DNA from: Pelotomaculum isophthalicicum JI
GTDB taxonomy: Bacteria > Bacillota > Desulfotomaculia > Desulfotomaculales > Pelotomaculaceae
Length of the DNA: 64,000 nucleotides
Reading direction: 5' to 3'
Assembly (NCBI RefSeq): GCF_029478095.1
Contig: NZ_JAKOAV010000011.1
Coordinates: forward strand, 1 to 64,000
Part shown: piece by piece, positions 20,552 through 31,257 of the stretch
Position numbering within the stretch: position 1 is the stretch's first letter
Layout of the letters: each line of letters starts with the position of its first letter
Position numbers and translations under genes: made by a program
Notes under the pieces: model-generated
Database searches by the model: none
Told to the model about the DNA's origin: nothing
The model's input: the letters and a program-made list of their open reading frames with translations, nothing else

Positions 20552-21586
20552 ATGGGTGTGAAAATTGGGATTAATGGTCAAGGACGGATTGGTCGCGATC
20601 TATTAAGGGGCGCCCTGAAGCGCCCGGATATTGATGTCGTAGCGGTTAACCACAAAACCCGCCGGCTTCCAGTTTCAGAGACTTATGCGGAATCAGTCGC
20701 GCACATGATTAAATATGATTCAGTGCATGGCGTTTATGACGCAGATATTGCAGTTAAAAATGGAAACTTTGTTATTAACGGGAAGGAAATCAAACTGTTT
20801 GCGGAAGGTGATCCCGCAAAACTACCATGGAAAGAATTGGGTGTTGACATAGTTCTTGAGTCCACCGGCAAATTTAACAACCCGGCAGAGGCGGCAAAAC
20901 ACCTGCAGGCAGGGGCTAAAAAAGTCCTCCTGAGCGCCCCGGCCAAAGGCGGAGAATGCTTAACGGTAGTTATGGGCGTTAATGAGGGCACGTATGACCC
21001 GGCGCAGCATCACGTGGTTTCCAATGCTTCCTGCACAACCAACTGTCTGGCGCCGGTGGCTAAAGTCCTCAATGATAAGTTTGGCATTGTCAAGGGTGTT
21101 ATGACTACTGTACACGCTTATACCAATGATCAGCAAATCCTGGATATGCCTCACCGGGATACACGGCGTGCCAGAGCGGCGAACCTTTCTATTATACCCA
21201 CCAGCACCGGCGCCGCTAAAGCGGTGGGACTGGTGCTCCCGGAATTGAAGGGTAAATTAAATGGTTTCGCAATGCGGGTGCCAACTCCGAATGTGTCTGT
21301 CGTGGATCTAGTGGTGGAATTGTCCAAGAAAACTAGTGCGGAAGAAATCAACGCGGCTTTTAAAGAAGCTTCGGAAGGATCCCTGAAAGGAATTATGGAG
21401 TACTGCGAACTGCCGCTGGTTTCAATAGACTTCAACGGCAACCCGCACTCGACTATTGTTGACGCGCTTTCAACCATGGTCATCGAAGGGAATTTGGCCA
21501 AAGTAATAGCCTGGTACGACAATGAGTGGGGCTATGCCCAGCGGTTGCTGGATCTGACTTCCTATGTTGCTTCTAAAGGCTTATAG
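20552..21586 (+). CDS. gap: glyceraldehyde-3-phosphate dehydrogenase, type I
   Basis: 344 residues. The NAD-binding start is GINGQGRIGRDLL, where the usual residue after GING is Phe. The catalytic cysteine is in SNASCTTNCLAPV, with AYTNDQQILDMPHRD and WYDNEWGYAQRLLDLT downstream. It oxidises glyceraldehyde-3-phosphate to 1,3-bisphosphoglycerate. A slightly longer loop (KTRRLPVSETYAES) replaces the usual NDLTD segment near residue 35. It opens the gap-pgk-tpiA-gpmI-eno run. No cggR repressor gene precedes it, unlike in Bacillus. Confidence 0.96.
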   Translation: MGVKIGINGQGRIGRDLLRGALKRPDIDVVAVNHKTRRLPVSETYAESVAHMIKYDSVHGVYDADIAVKNGNFVINGKEIKLFAEGDPAKLPWKELGVDIVLESTGKFNNPAEAAKHLQAGAKKVLLSAPAKGGECLTVVMGVNEGTYDPAQHHVVSNASCTTNCLAPVAKVLNDKFGIVKGVMTTVHAYTNDQQILDMPHRDTRRARAANLSIIPTSTGAAKAVGLVLPELKGKLNGFAMRVPTPNVSVVDLVVELSKKTSAEEINAAFKEASEGSLKGIMEYCELPLVSIDFNGNPHSTIVDALSTMVIEGNLAKVIAWYDNEWGYAQRLLDLTSYVASKGL

Positions 21587-21670
21587 GGCGTAAATGAGGT
21601 CGCGGTGTTGCCCGCCGGCAAACCGCGACTATTTATATAAGGAGGTGTATGTAAAATAGCCAAGAAAACT

Positions 21671-22840
21671 GTGCGTGACCTGGATGTAGCCGGCAAACGG
21701 GTGCTGGTCCGGGTGGATTTTAATGTTCCGGTGGATAAAAACGGCCAGGTGTCCGACGATACCCGGATCAGGGCGGCCCTTCCCACTATTAATTATCTTC
21801 TCGAAAAAAAGGCTAAAGTCATTCTGGCTTCACATCTCGGGCGCCCCAAGGGAAAAATAGACGACAAGTACAGGATGGACCCAGTAGCCAAGCGGCTTTC
21901 GGAATTGCTCGGGTTCCCGGTCCAAAAAGTGGACGATTGTATTGGTGAATTGCCGCAGGCCGCTATTGGCAATATGCATGGCGGAGATGTGGTTCTTCTC
22001 GAAAACGTCCGGTTCCATCCCGAAGAAGAGAAAAATAACCAAGAATTTGCCCGGAAACTGTCCGAGTTGGCCGATATTTATGTTAACGACGCGTTTGGCA
22101 CAGCCCACCGCGCCCACGCTTCCACCGAAGGTGTGGCTAAATTTTTGCCTGCAGTGGCCGGCTTCCTTATGGAGAGCGAACTGTCGGCGCTCGGCAAACT
22201 CCTGGCAGAGCCGGAAAGACCGTTTGTGGCTATTATGGGCGGGGCAAAAGTCTCCGATAAAATAGAAGTTATCGCAAATTTATTAAACAAGGTCGACAGC
22301 CTGATCATCGGCGGCGGAATGGCCAATACATTTTTAAGCGCTATTGGCTGTGCTACCGGCAAATCGCTTCTTGAGGCGGACAAGGTCGAGTTGGCGAGAA
22401 ACTTGATTGAAACAGCCAAGAGCAGGGATATAGATTTCCTGCTGCCGGTGGACGTGGTAATCGCGCCGGAAGCTTCGCCGGACGCGGAGCGCAAAACCGT
22501 ACCGGTCAGCCGTATTCCGGACGACTGGATGGCGCTGGACATCGGGCCGGAGTCCGCGGAACTTTTTGTTGAAGCCATTAAATCAGCTAAAACCTTGGTG
22601 TGGAATGGTCCCATGGGTGTCTTTGAAATAGAGCCTTTTGCCAAAGGTACGGAAGCTGTGGCCAACGCGCTGGCCGCGATAGACGCGACAACCGTAATCG
22701 GGGGCGGAGATTCGGTGGCGGCAGTGAAAAAAGCCGGAGTTGCCGACAAGATGACCCATATTTCCACCGGCGGGGGCGCTTCCCTGGAGTTTCTCGAAGG
22801 CAAGCAGCTTCCCGGGGTAGTGGCTTTACTAGATAAATAG
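21671..22840 (+). CDS. pgk: phosphoglycerate kinase
   Basis: 389 residues from GTG 21671, probably 394 in reality. Family motifs are [50 protein letters not shown] and [13 protein letters not shown]. The first canonical start lies 23 bases after the only ribosome binding site (GGAGGTG, 21641-21647). In-frame codons upstream read AUA-Ala-Lys-Lys-Thr-Val, matching the usual MAKKTV/I start of this family, and the AUA sits eight bases after the site. The real start may therefore be AUA at 21656. It transfers phosphate from 1,3-bisphosphoglycerate to ADP. Confidence 0.95.
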   Translation: MRDLDVAGKRVLVRVDFNVPVDKNGQVSDDTRIRAALPTINYLLEKKAKVILASHLGRPKGKIDDKYRMDPVAKRLSELLGFPVQKVDDCIGELPQAAIGNMHGGDVVLLENVRFHPEEEKNNQEFARKLSELADIYVNDAFGTAHRAHASTEGVAKFLPAVAGFLMESELSALGKLLAEPERPFVAIMGGAKVSDKIEVIANLLNKVDSLIIGGGMANTFLSAIGCATGKSLLEADKVELARNLIETAKSRDIDFLLPVDVVIAPEASPDAERKTVPVSRIPDDWMALDIGPESAELFVEAIKSAKTLVWNGPMGVFEIEPFAKGTEAVANALAAIDATTVIGGGDSVAAVKKAGVADKMTHISTGGGASLEFLEGKQLPGVVALLDK

Positions 22841-22872
22841 CAAATTCCAGTTAATGATCGGGGGCCTGACAG

Positions 22873-23643
22873 ATGACAATGAAACGAAAGCCCATTATTG
22901 CCGGGAACTGGAAAATGTATAAAACGGTTTCCGAAGCTTTGGCGTTTGCCCAAGAATTAAAGCGGGCAGTGGACGGAATCAAAGAAGTTGAGGTCGTCGT
23001 GTGTCCGCCTTTTACTGCCTTGTATCAAGTGTCCGAGGCGCTGCGCGGCACCGGAATCGGGGTTGGCGCGCAGGACGTGTACTGGGTGGACGAAGGCGCT
23101 TTTACCGGTGAAGTATCACCTAAGATGTTGAAAGACGCCGGCTGTTCATATGTAATCATCGGTCACTCCGAGCGCAGGCAGTTCTTCGGAGAAATTGACG
23201 ATAACGTTAACCGCAAGGTTAAAGCCGTATTAGAAAGCGGCTTAACCCCGATAATGTGTGTGGGTGAACGGATCGAAGAGCGAGAGTCAGGTATTACTGA
23301 AAAAGTTATTAGAACTCAAACCGAGGCGGGGCTGGCCGGCTTGGCGGCTGACCAGGTGGCCGGTATGGTAATCGCTTATGAGCCGGTTTGGGCCATTGGG
23401 ACGGGAAAAACCGCTTCGGACGCGGACGCTCAGCAAGTGATCGGGTTTATCCGCGGTCTGGTGAGTGATTTATTCGGCGCTGACGTGGCGGCAAAGGTGC
23501 GTATCCAGTACGGCGGCAGCGTAAAGCCGCAAAACGCCGCGGGCCTGATGGCGCAGCAGGATATCGACGGCGCCCTGGTTGGCGGCGCCAGTCTGGATGT
23601 GCCAAATTTTTCAGGTATAGTAAAAGCAGCCGCCGGAGTTTAG
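22873..23643 (+). CDS. tpiA: triosephosphate isomerase
   Basis: 256 residues, a single TIM barrel interconverting dihydroxyacetone phosphate and glyceraldehyde-3-phosphate. It starts RKPIIAGNWKMYK (catalytic Lys), has GHSERRQFFGE (catalytic His), AYEPVWAIGTG (catalytic Glu and flexible loop 6) and YGGSVKPQNA (phosphate loop). ATG 22873 or 22879 are both possible, and the ribosome binding site is weak. It lies 32 bp after pgk, in the same operon. Confidence 0.96.
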   Translation: MTMKRKPIIAGNWKMYKTVSEALAFAQELKRAVDGIKEVEVVVCPPFTALYQVSEALRGTGIGVGAQDVYWVDEGAFTGEVSPKMLKDAGCSYVIIGHSERRQFFGEIDDNVNRKVKAVLESGLTPIMCVGERIEERESGITEKVIRTQTEAGLAGLAADQVAGMVIAYEPVWAIGTGKTASDADAQQVIGFIRGLVSDLFGADVAAKVRIQYGGSVKPQNAAGLMAQQDIDGALVGGASLDVPNFSGIVKAAAGV

Positions 23644-23645
23644 CT

Positions 23646-23690
23646 CTTGTTCCGACGTCCGACTTCCGACGACTGACGACCGAAACCGGA
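23646..23690. repeat. short CCGACGTCCGAC-type repeat between tpiA and gpmI
   Basis: The gap is made of overlapping near-copies of a TCCGAC word: TCCGACGTCCGACTTCCGAC, then GACTGACGACCG. It ends just before the GGAGG site of gpmI. It is similar in style (short words repeated in both orientations) to the element at 20299-20393, though the sequence is different. Confidence 0.5.
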
Positions 23691-23700
23691 GGTTCTTGAT

Positions 23701-25248
23701 TTGAAGAAAGATAGAAAACCCCTGGTCCTGGTAATAATGGACGGCTGGGGTCTCGGTTCCAGGGTTGAAGGCAACGCCATTGCCGTTGCCAATACGCCAA
23801 ATATGGATAGTTACCTGGCCGGCTGTCCCCACTGTACCCTCGTTTGCTCAGGTGAGGAAGTCGGCTTGCCTGAAGGACAAATGGGCAACTCCGAAGTGGG
23901 GCACTTGAATATCGGCGCCGGCCGGGTGGTCTACCAGGAATTTACCCGGATAAACCGGGCAGTCAGGGATAAAAGTTTTTTTGAGAATGAAGTTTTGCTA
24001 GAATCCGTAAAACACGCCAAAGAACATGGTACAGCGCTTCACTTGATGGGACTGCTGTCGGATGGCGGGGTGCACAGCCATATCAATCATCTGTTTGCCC
24101 TGTTGGATCTGGCGGCGCGTGAGAACCTCGACAAGGTGTTTGTCCATGCCTTTCTTGACGGGCGGGATGTGCCGCCTGCCAACGCCAAAGAATATTTTAC
24201 CCTTCTCAAAGCCAAGTTGGATGAACTTGGCTTTGGAGCGGTGGCGACGGTAATGGGCCGTTATTACGCCATGGACAGGGACCGCCGCTGGGAGCGTGTT
24301 GAACAAGCGTATAACGCCATGGTTTTCGGTGAAGGGTTTCAGACAGAAACTCCGTTTGAAGCGGTAGACCTGGGGTACGGCAGGGGAGAAACAGATGAAT
24401 TCATCCGGCCGACGGTAATCACGCGGGAGGACGGTAGGCCGGTGGCTAAGGTTTCCGATAATGACGCCATAGTATTTTATAATTTTCGCCCCGACAGGGC
24501 GCGCGAGCTGACCCGCGCTTTCATAGACGAGGATTTTGACGGCTTTATCCGCCGCGACGGATACCCGAAGGTGCATTTCACCTGTATGACGCTTTACGAT
24601 AAGACCATTATAGCGCCGGTCGCTTTTAAACCCCAGACGCTGGATAATACGTTAGGACAGGTGCTAAGCGACAACGGAATTGTTCAGCTAAGGCTGGCGG
24701 AGACGGAAAAATACGCGCATGTGACGTTTTTCTTCAACGGTGGCGTTGAAACGCCCAACCCGGGCGAAGAGAGAATTCTTATTCCTTCTCCCAAAGTGGC
24801 GACTTACGACCTGAAGCCGGAAATGAGCGCGTTTGAAGTTACCGATAAATTTTTAGAACAACTAAATACGGACAAGTTCGGTGTAATCATCATGAACTAC
24901 GCGAACGCCGACATGGTCGGGCATACCGGTGTTATGGCCGCGGCTGTCAGCGCGGTGGAGACCGTGGACCATTGCCTCGGCAGAGTGGTCCGGGCTGTGC
25001 TGGAAAAGGACGGCACCGCCCTGATCACGGCGGACCACGGCAACGCTGATGAAATGGTCGATGAAAATGGCGAGGTTTTTACCGCCCACACCACAAATCC
25101 GGTGCCCTTTTTGATGATCCGCCGCGATGTGGCAGGGGTTTTTCTGCGTGACGGAAGCCTGGAGGACATTGCCCCAACCATGCTTGAACTGCTGGATATT
25201 TCCAAACCACCGGAAATGACCGGTAAATCACTAATTTCAATACACTAG
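23701..25248 (+). CDS. gpmI: 2,3-bisphosphoglycerate-independent phosphoglycerate mutase
   Basis: 515 residues, alkaline-phosphatase fold with two Mn2+ ions. Motifs: VIMDGWGLG (metal), GNSEVGHLNIGAGR (the phosphoserine nucleophile), the transferase insert with HAFLDGRDVPP, YAMDRDRRWER and NFRPDRARELT, then NYANADMVGHTG and TADHGNADEM (metal ligands). It converts 3- to 2-phosphoglycerate. TTG start with GGAGG eight bases upstream. It lies between tpiA and eno in the glycolytic run. Confidence 0.96.
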   Translation: MKKDRKPLVLVIMDGWGLGSRVEGNAIAVANTPNMDSYLAGCPHCTLVCSGEEVGLPEGQMGNSEVGHLNIGAGRVVYQEFTRINRAVRDKSFFENEVLLESVKHAKEHGTALHLMGLLSDGGVHSHINHLFALLDLAARENLDKVFVHAFLDGRDVPPANAKEYFTLLKAKLDELGFGAVATVMGRYYAMDRDRRWERVEQAYNAMVFGEGFQTETPFEAVDLGYGRGETDEFIRPTVITREDGRPVAKVSDNDAIVFYNFRPDRARELTRAFIDEDFDGFIRRDGYPKVHFTCMTLYDKTIIAPVAFKPQTLDNTLGQVLSDNGIVQLRLAETEKYAHVTFFFNGGVETPNPGEERILIPSPKVATYDLKPEMSAFEVTDKFLEQLNTDKFGVIIMNYANADMVGHTGVMAAAVSAVETVDHCLGRVVRAVLEKDGTALITADHGNADEMVDENGEVFTAHTTNPVPFLMIRRDVAGVFLRDGSLEDIAPTMLELLDISKPPEMTGKSLISIH

Positions 25249-25261
25249 TACAATTAGATAA

Positions 25262-26560
<1,299 letters not shown>

Positions 26561-26600
26561 AATTAATGTGTCATGATCACTATGAATAATTATGCATAGT

Positions 26601-26639
26601 CCGGGGGCAGGTGTTAATGTCCCCGGCAGCTTATTTTTC
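26601..26639 (+). terminator. intrinsic terminator after eno
   Basis: CCGGGG (26601-26606) pairs with CCCCGG (26621-26626) across a 14-base loop, followed by a T-rich run (TTATTTTTCC). Confidence 0.55.
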
Positions 26640-26697
26640 CCTATAATCCGGTAAGCCGGGGATAACTGGCGTGGACTAAATAATTGTCTTATTGCGA

Positions 26698-26726
26698 TTG
26701 TCAGTTATTTCACGGTGTGATATAAT
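26698..26726 (+). promoter_or_regulatory. sigma-A promoter of secG
   Basis: TTGTCA (26698-26703), a 17-bp spacer and TATAAT (26721-26726), about 100 bp before secG. Confidence 0.75.
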
Positions 26727-26823
26727 AACTTCGGTTTATTGACCGCTGAACCCGGTATTGCTATGTATTTATTATCATTATTTTAAAGGGGATTCAAGAC
26801 CTGATAAGGAGGTGAACTATGTA

Positions 26824-27048
26824 GTGAAGATCGCAGTGACTGCCCTGCATGTCATTCTTTCTGTCGCACTGATCGCGGTCGTAGTTCTGCAATCCGGCAG
26901 GAGCGCCGGTCTGTCCGGATCAATCGCCGGTGGTGCGGAAACACTATTCGGTAAAAAGAAGGGGCTGGACGAGCTGCTGGGGAAAGTCACTATCGTGGTA
27001 GCAGTATTATTTGCGGCTACCGCTCTAGGTTTGGTTGCCTGGAAGTAG
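26824..27048 (+). CDS. secG: preprotein translocase subunit SecG
   Basis: 74 residues from GTG 26824: two membrane helices (about 3-22, TALHVILSVALIAVVVL; and 53-71) joined by the Gly/Ser-rich SGRSAGLSGSIAGGAETLFG loop typical of SecG. It is the accessory subunit of the SecYEG channel. AAGGAGGTG at 26806-26814 is nine bases from this GTG. An ATG at 26819 is followed at once by TAG and cannot be the start. A longer upstream frame (from 26758) looks non-native. Confidence 0.92.
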   Translation: MKIAVTALHVILSVALIAVVVLQSGRSAGLSGSIAGGAETLFGKKKGLDELLGKVTIVVAVLFAATALGLVAWK

Positions 27049-27096
27049 ATTTTGGGGCAGACAAAAGAATTTTGGGAGAAGAGGAGGGTTAATAAA

Positions 27097-29181
27097 GTGC
27101 AGAGTGATATTACATTAGCTTATTATGCCGCTGGCGCCGGAATCATTGCTCTACTGTTCGCGTTTGCTACTCTGGCGAGCATTTTGAAAGAGTCCATGGG
27201 CACCCCTAAAATGAAGGAAATCTCTGAAGCTGTTCAGGAAGGGGCCATGGCTTATCTGAACCGTCAGTATAAAACCTTGATTCCTTTCACTATCATAGTC
27301 GCAGTTCTTCTGGTGGTAGTATTGCCTATGATTAGTCCGGAAGTTGAAGGTGTTCCACTATGTGTATCATTTCTCGTAGGTGCCGTTTGTTCGGCAATCG
27401 CCGGTTACATCGGCATGAACAGCACCACCAAGTCTAACGCCCGTACTGCCGAGGCCGCCCGAAGCAGCGGATTGGGGAAAGCCCTTAACGTTTCTTTCCG
27501 CGCTGGAGCTGTCATGGGCTTATCCGTTGCCGGTTTAGGCTTGCTGGGCGTATCTGCGTTATTTATCATTTTTAAGGATCCTGTGGTAATTAACAGCTTT
27601 GCTTTCGGGGCGTCAGCCATCGCGTTCTTCGCCCGTGTCGGCGGCGGGATCTATACCAAGGCTGCTGACGTCGGCGCTGACCTGGTCGGTAAAGTTGAAG
27701 CCGGTATCCCTGAAGACGACCCGCGCAACCCGGCCACGATTGCTGACAACGTTGGCGACAACGTGGGTGACACCGCCGGTATGGGCGCCGACTTGTTTGA
27801 GTCGTACGCCGCGACTACGATTGCTGCAAGTATTATTGGAAACAGCTTATATGGAATGAAAGGTGCTTTGTTCCCGATGGTTGTTGGGGCGATCGGTATT
27901 ATCGCTTCTATCATCGGTACCTTCTTTGTCCGCACCGGTGAAGGCGGCAATCCGCAGGCAGCCCTTAACGTGGGCCTGTGGGCGACCAATATTATGACTG
28001 CTGTAGGTGTTTATTTCTTATCCGTCCAAACCTTTGGTAGTACTGAAGGCTTTGGCATCTTTCTCGCTGTAGCTGCAGGTCTTATCGTTAATGTTGCCAT
28101 TGGCGCCTTGACTGAGTACTACACCGCCAATAACAAGCCACCCTGCCGGCGAATTGCCGAAGCCTCCAAGACCGGCCCGGCTACTAACGTTATTCATGGC
28201 TTGGCTGTTGGTATGGAATCAGTATTTCTTCCCATGTTATTTTTCGCGTGCGCTATTTATTTCGCCTTCTGGGCTGTCGGTCATATTGCTTCACAACACG
28301 CCATTTTCGGAATCGCGATGGCTGCCATGGGCATGCTTTCCACCGCGGGGATTGTTGTGGCCATGGACTCCTTCGGTCCTGTTGCCGATAACGCCGGCGG
28401 CATCGCCGAAATGGCCGAGCTTCCGCCGGAAGTGCGTCAAAAAACCGACAAACTGGATGCTGTTGGTAACACCACCGCTGCTATTGCCAAGGGATTTGCC
28501 ATTGGTTCGGCGGCCTTGACAGCGCTGGCCCTCTTCCAGGCATTTGCCGACGAGGTAGCAAAGAACGCTACTTTAATGAGTAAGATGGGTATGCAAGGCG
28601 GTCACTTTGTAATTAACTTAATGAATCCGCAAGTATTGATCGGTCTTTTGATTGGCGCGTCGATTCCTTTCGTTGTCGGGTCTTCCACCATGCGTGCTGT
28701 TGGCGACGCCGCTTTTGGTATGGTTAACGAAGTGCGCCGCCAGTTCCGTGAGATTCCCGGCATTATGGAAGGTACGGGCAAGCCGGACTACGCGCGTTGC
28801 GTGAGCATCGCCACCGGCGCCGCTATCAGCAAGATGATCTTCCCCGGCCTGGTAGCGGTTATTATGCCTATTATCGTGGGCTTTGGATTAGGTGCTCTTT
28901 CACTGGCTGGTTACTTGACTGGTTTGACAGCTACCGGTGTTTTGATGGCTCTGTTCCTGGCTAATGCCGGCGGTGCCTGGGATAATGCCAAGAAGTGGAT
29001 TGAGGAAGGCAACCTGGGCGGCAAGAAGATTGACGGCCAGCCCAACCCGGTTCACCAGGCTGCGGTTATCGGCGACACAGTCGGTGACCCCTGCAAGGAC
29101 ACCTCCGGTCCTGCCATGAACCCGCTGATCAAGGTTGCCGGTACTGTTTCTCTGATTATCGGCTCTGTGCTTTTCCACTAA
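27097..29181 (+). CDS. hppA: membrane-bound K+-dependent-type pyrophosphatase
   Basis: About 694 residues with around 16 hydrophobic helices. It couples pyrophosphate hydrolysis to H+ (or Na+) pumping across the membrane. The catalytic region reads [20 protein letters not shown], then [22 protein letters not shown], with a second acidic set at [15 protein letters not shown]. The motif GNTTAA has Ala where K+-independent enzymes have Lys (GNTTKA), so it belongs to the K+-dependent class, which includes both H+ and Na+ pumps. GTG 27097 follows GAGGAGGG by eight bases; the longer frame from 27052 is not supported. Confidence 0.95.
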   Translation: MQSDITLAYYAAGAGIIALLFAFATLASILKESMGTPKMKEISEAVQEGAMAYLNRQYKTLIPFTIIVAVLLVVVLPMISPEVEGVPLCVSFLVGAVCSAIAGYIGMNSTTKSNARTAEAARSSGLGKALNVSFRAGAVMGLSVAGLGLLGVSALFIIFKDPVVINSFAFGASAIAFFARVGGGIYTKAADVGADLVGKVEAGIPEDDPRNPATIADNVGDNVGDTAGMGADLFESYAATTIAASIIGNSLYGMKGALFPMVVGAIGIIASIIGTFFVRTGEGGNPQAALNVGLWATNIMTAVGVYFLSVQTFGSTEGFGIFLAVAAGLIVNVAIGALTEYYTANNKPPCRRIAEASKTGPATNVIHGLAVGMESVFLPMLFFACAIYFAFWAVGHIASQHAIFGIAMAAMGMLSTAGIVVAMDSFGPVADNAGGIAEMAELPPEVRQKTDKLDAVGNTTAAIAKGFAIGSAALTALALFQAFADEVAKNATLMSKMGMQGGHFVINLMNPQVLIGLLIGASIPFVVGSSTMRAVGDAAFGMVNEVRRQFREIPGIMEGTGKPDYARCVSIATGAAISKMIFPGLVAVIMPIIVGFGLGALSLAGYLTGLTATGVLMALFLANAGGAWDNAKKWIEEGNLGGKKIDGQPNPVHQAAVIGDTVGDPCKDTSGPAMNPLIKVAGTVSLIIGSVLFH

Positions 29182-29190
29182 GAACTAAAA

Positions 29191-29220
29191 AATGCCGGGT
29201 TTAAACCCGGCATTTTTTTT
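29191..29220 (+). terminator. intrinsic terminator after hppA
   Basis: AATGCCGGG-TTTAAA-CCCGGCATT stem-loop followed by an uninterrupted T8 run. Confidence 0.95.
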
Positions 29221-29224
29221 GCCG

Positions 29225-29252
29225 TTGAAAATTGATAAAAATGGTTTATACT
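29225..29252 (+). promoter_or_regulatory. sigma-A promoter of the thioesterase gene
   Basis: TTGAAA (29225-29230), 16-bp spacer, TATACT (29247-29252). Confidence 0.6.
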
Positions 29253-29294
29253 AGTAGAATAGAAGATTTGCCGAACCAAAGAGAAGGTGAGACG

Positions 29295-29771
29295 ATGGCT
29301 AAATTCCTGCGTGAAGACAACATGTGCTTCGCTTGCAGCGCACGCAATCCCATCGGACTAAAGTTGAAATTTGAACAGGACGGCGACATCTGTCGGACAT
29401 ATTTTCTCGCCGGGCCCGAACATCAGGGCTGGAACGGAGTATTGCACGGCGGACTGGTTGCCACCTTGCTTGATGAAGTGATGGCCCAGTGGTTATGGGT
29501 GCGTGATATTATAACGATGACCGCTGAAATTACCACCCGTTACAGTAAAGCAGTTCCGGTGGGCGTGAAGCTTACCCTCGAAGCGAACATGTTGTCCGAC
29601 CGGGGGAGGTTGGTTGAGATGGCGGGTAGGTTGATCCTGCCGGACGGTACTGTGGCGGCGCGGGCGAAAGCGAAGTTTTTAAAGATGGACCCGGAAAAGA
29701 TGTCGAAGGGAGAATTGAAACTTGAACAGAACAGAGGCCGTGGCACTGCTGAAGAAAAACCTGACAAATAA
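29295..29771 (+). CDS. PaaI-like hotdog thioesterase
   Basis: 158 residues from ATG 29295 (GAAGGTGA upstream). The hotdog fold is visible in GWNGVLHGGLVATLLDEVMAQW, the helix carrying the catalytic carboxylate, followed by beta strands TAEITTRYSKAVPVG. Members hydrolyse acyl-CoA or aryl-CoA thioesters; the substrate is unknown. An N-terminal CFACSARNP motif is a feature shared by many Clostridial members. The frame overlaps the next gene by 50 bp. Confidence 0.8.
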   Translation: MAKFLREDNMCFACSARNPIGLKLKFEQDGDICRTYFLAGPEHQGWNGVLHGGLVATLLDEVMAQWLWVRDIITMTAEITTRYSKAVPVGVKLTLEANMLSDRGRLVEMAGRLILPDGTVAARAKAKFLKMDPEKMSKGELKLEQNRGRGTAEEKPDK

Positions 29772-30273
29772 AAACTTGTTTAACCATTCTCTCGCGGTGG
29801 AGGCGGTGATGCGCCGTCTGGCCCGGCATTTCGGCCAGGACGAGGAGAAATGGGGGCTGGCCGGGCTGCTGCACGATATCGATTACGACCGTACTAAAGA
29901 CGACCCTGACCGCCACAGCATAGAAGGCGCCGCGTTATTGGAGGAATCCGGCCTGCCGGAAGATGTTGTTTACGCGGTCAAAGTACACAACGATCGGCAT
30001 GGATTACCCCGTCAATCACTTATGGATAAAGCTCTTTTTGCCACCGACCCGGTTACCGGGCTTATTGTGGCGGGAGCCTTGATCAGGCCCGAAAAGAAGC
30101 TGGCAGTAGTAGATGTTCCCTTTCTGATAAAGCGTTTTAATGAAAAATCATTTGCCCGTGGGGCGAACCGGGAAACGATCAAAGCCTGTTCCGAATTATC
30201 GCTTTCCCTGGAAGAATTTCTTGGGCTAAGCCTTGAAGCGATGCAGGGCATTGCCGCGGAACTAAAACTATAA
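29722..30273 (+). CDS. HD-domain (HDIG type) phosphohydrolase
   Basis: 183 residues. Metal-binding HD motif: HSLAVEAVMRRLARHF (first His), LLHDIDYDRTKDD (HD pair), H in SIEGAALL context and KVHNDRHG. The protein is a single domain of the type found in small HDIG hydrolases that act on nucleotides or phosphodiesters. TTG start inside the end of the thioesterase gene in another frame, with GGGAG upstream, so translation is probably coupled. Substrate unknown. Confidence 0.78.
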   Translation: MNRTEAVALLKKNLTNKNLFNHSLAVEAVMRRLARHFGQDEEKWGLAGLLHDIDYDRTKDDPDRHSIEGAALLEESGLPEDVVYAVKVHNDRHGLPRQSLMDKALFATDPVTGLIVAGALIRPEKKLAVVDVPFLIKRFNEKSFARGANRETIKACSELSLSLEEFLGLSLEAMQGIAAELKL

Positions 30274-30296
30274 GCCAGTTAACAACTTTTTATACC

Positions 30297-30324
30297 TTGA
30301 CAAACCAGGCCCGCCTGCTATAAT
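30297..30324 (+). promoter_or_regulatory. sigma-A promoter of smpB
   Basis: Perfect TTGACA (30297-30302), 16-bp spacer, perfect TATAAT (30319-30324). Confidence 0.85.
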
Positions 30325-30385
30325 GAAAGCATTTCCCGGCACGATTTAATTAAAATGGTGCCAGTAAAAGTTCTGGTGAATAAGC

Positions 30386-30847
30386 ATGGGTTTTAAAACC
30401 GTAACTGAAAACAGAAAAGCCCGGCATGAATATCATATTATTGAGACCTATGAAGCAGGCCTGGCATTGACCGGGACCGAGGTGAAATCCTTGCGCGCCG
30501 GGCGGGCCAATCTGCAGGATAGCTTTGCCCGCGTTGAAAACGCCGAACTTTTATTATATAATATGCATATAAGCCCTTATGATCAAGGAAACCAGTTCAA
30601 CCATGAACCCAAGCGCACCCGTAAACTACTAATGCACAAGGTGGAGATCTTGCGGTTACTGGGTAAAGCCAGGGAGAAAGGTTTGGCTTTGGTTCCGCTA
30701 AAAGTATATTTTAAAGACGGTATTGCCAAGGTGGAACTGGCGTTGGCAAAAGGCAAGAAGATTTACGACCGGAGAGATGATATCGCCGCGCGTGACGCCC
30801 GGCGGGAAATTGACCGGGCTGTGAAGGAAAGATCTAAGATGTATTAA
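30386..30847 (+). CDS. smpB: tmRNA-binding protein SmpB
   Basis: 153 residues. An OB-fold core ([33 protein letters not shown] region, including the tmRNA-binding stretch) and a basic C-terminal tail ([20 protein letters not shown]) that folds in the ribosomal mRNA channel. It carries tmRNA to stalled ribosomes for trans-translation. Its RNA partner, ssrA, starts 60 bp downstream, so both parts of the rescue system are side by side. Confidence 0.97.
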   Translation: MGFKTVTENRKARHEYHIIETYEAGLALTGTEVKSLRAGRANLQDSFARVENAELLLYNMHISPYDQGNQFNHEPKRTRKLLMHKVEILRLLGKAREKGLALVPLKVYFKDGIAKVELALAKGKKIYDRRDDIAARDARREIDRAVKERSKMY

Positions 30848-30906
30848 TTGCATAAATTAAAAAATGTATATTTGACGACTGTCACTTTAAACGAGAAATT
30901 TTTTAT

Positions 30907-31257
30907 GGGGGCGTAAAGGTTTCGACGGGGGAAGCGGTGGCAGGAGGAGCGAGCCGGGGTTCCATCAGCCCGCAATACGGTGGAAAACTTATAATTGCCA
31001 ACGAAGAATACGCTTTAGCTGCTTAGTTGCAGTTAACCTTCTACCCGCGCTGGGCCCGTGGCCCGGGCTAGGGGGTCATCTAAACGGGCTGGCTTGAGTC
31101 CAATTCTCGGAGGATTCAAGCAAGACTCATCGAGATAGTTCCAACGGAGCTTGGCTGTAAGCGCCCGCGGAGCAAAACCTAAACTACAGCCTGCGCTCGG
31201 AGATACTCCTGTGGTCGGTCTTCCGGACGGTGGGTTCGATTCCCCCCGCCTCCACCA
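30907..31257 (+). ncRNA. ssrA: transfer-messenger RNA (tmRNA)
   Basis: 351 nt. The 5' acceptor strand GGGGGCG pairs with CGCCTCC before ACCA (one G-U pair). The T-arm region GGTGGGTTCGATTCC and the 3' CCA are encoded at the end. The tag reading frame at 30997-31026 gives A-N-E-E-Y-A-L-A-A then TAG, which ends in the usual ALAA degradation signal; with the tRNA-borne alanine the tag is AANEEYALAA. It is intact even though an integrated element begins at its 3' end. Confidence 0.97.

Noticed and set aside
29722-29771. Overlap of thioesterase and HD genes as an annotation error
   Set aside because: Both C- and N-terminal parts look genuine and a ribosome binding site precedes the TTG; a 50-bp overlap is acceptable.
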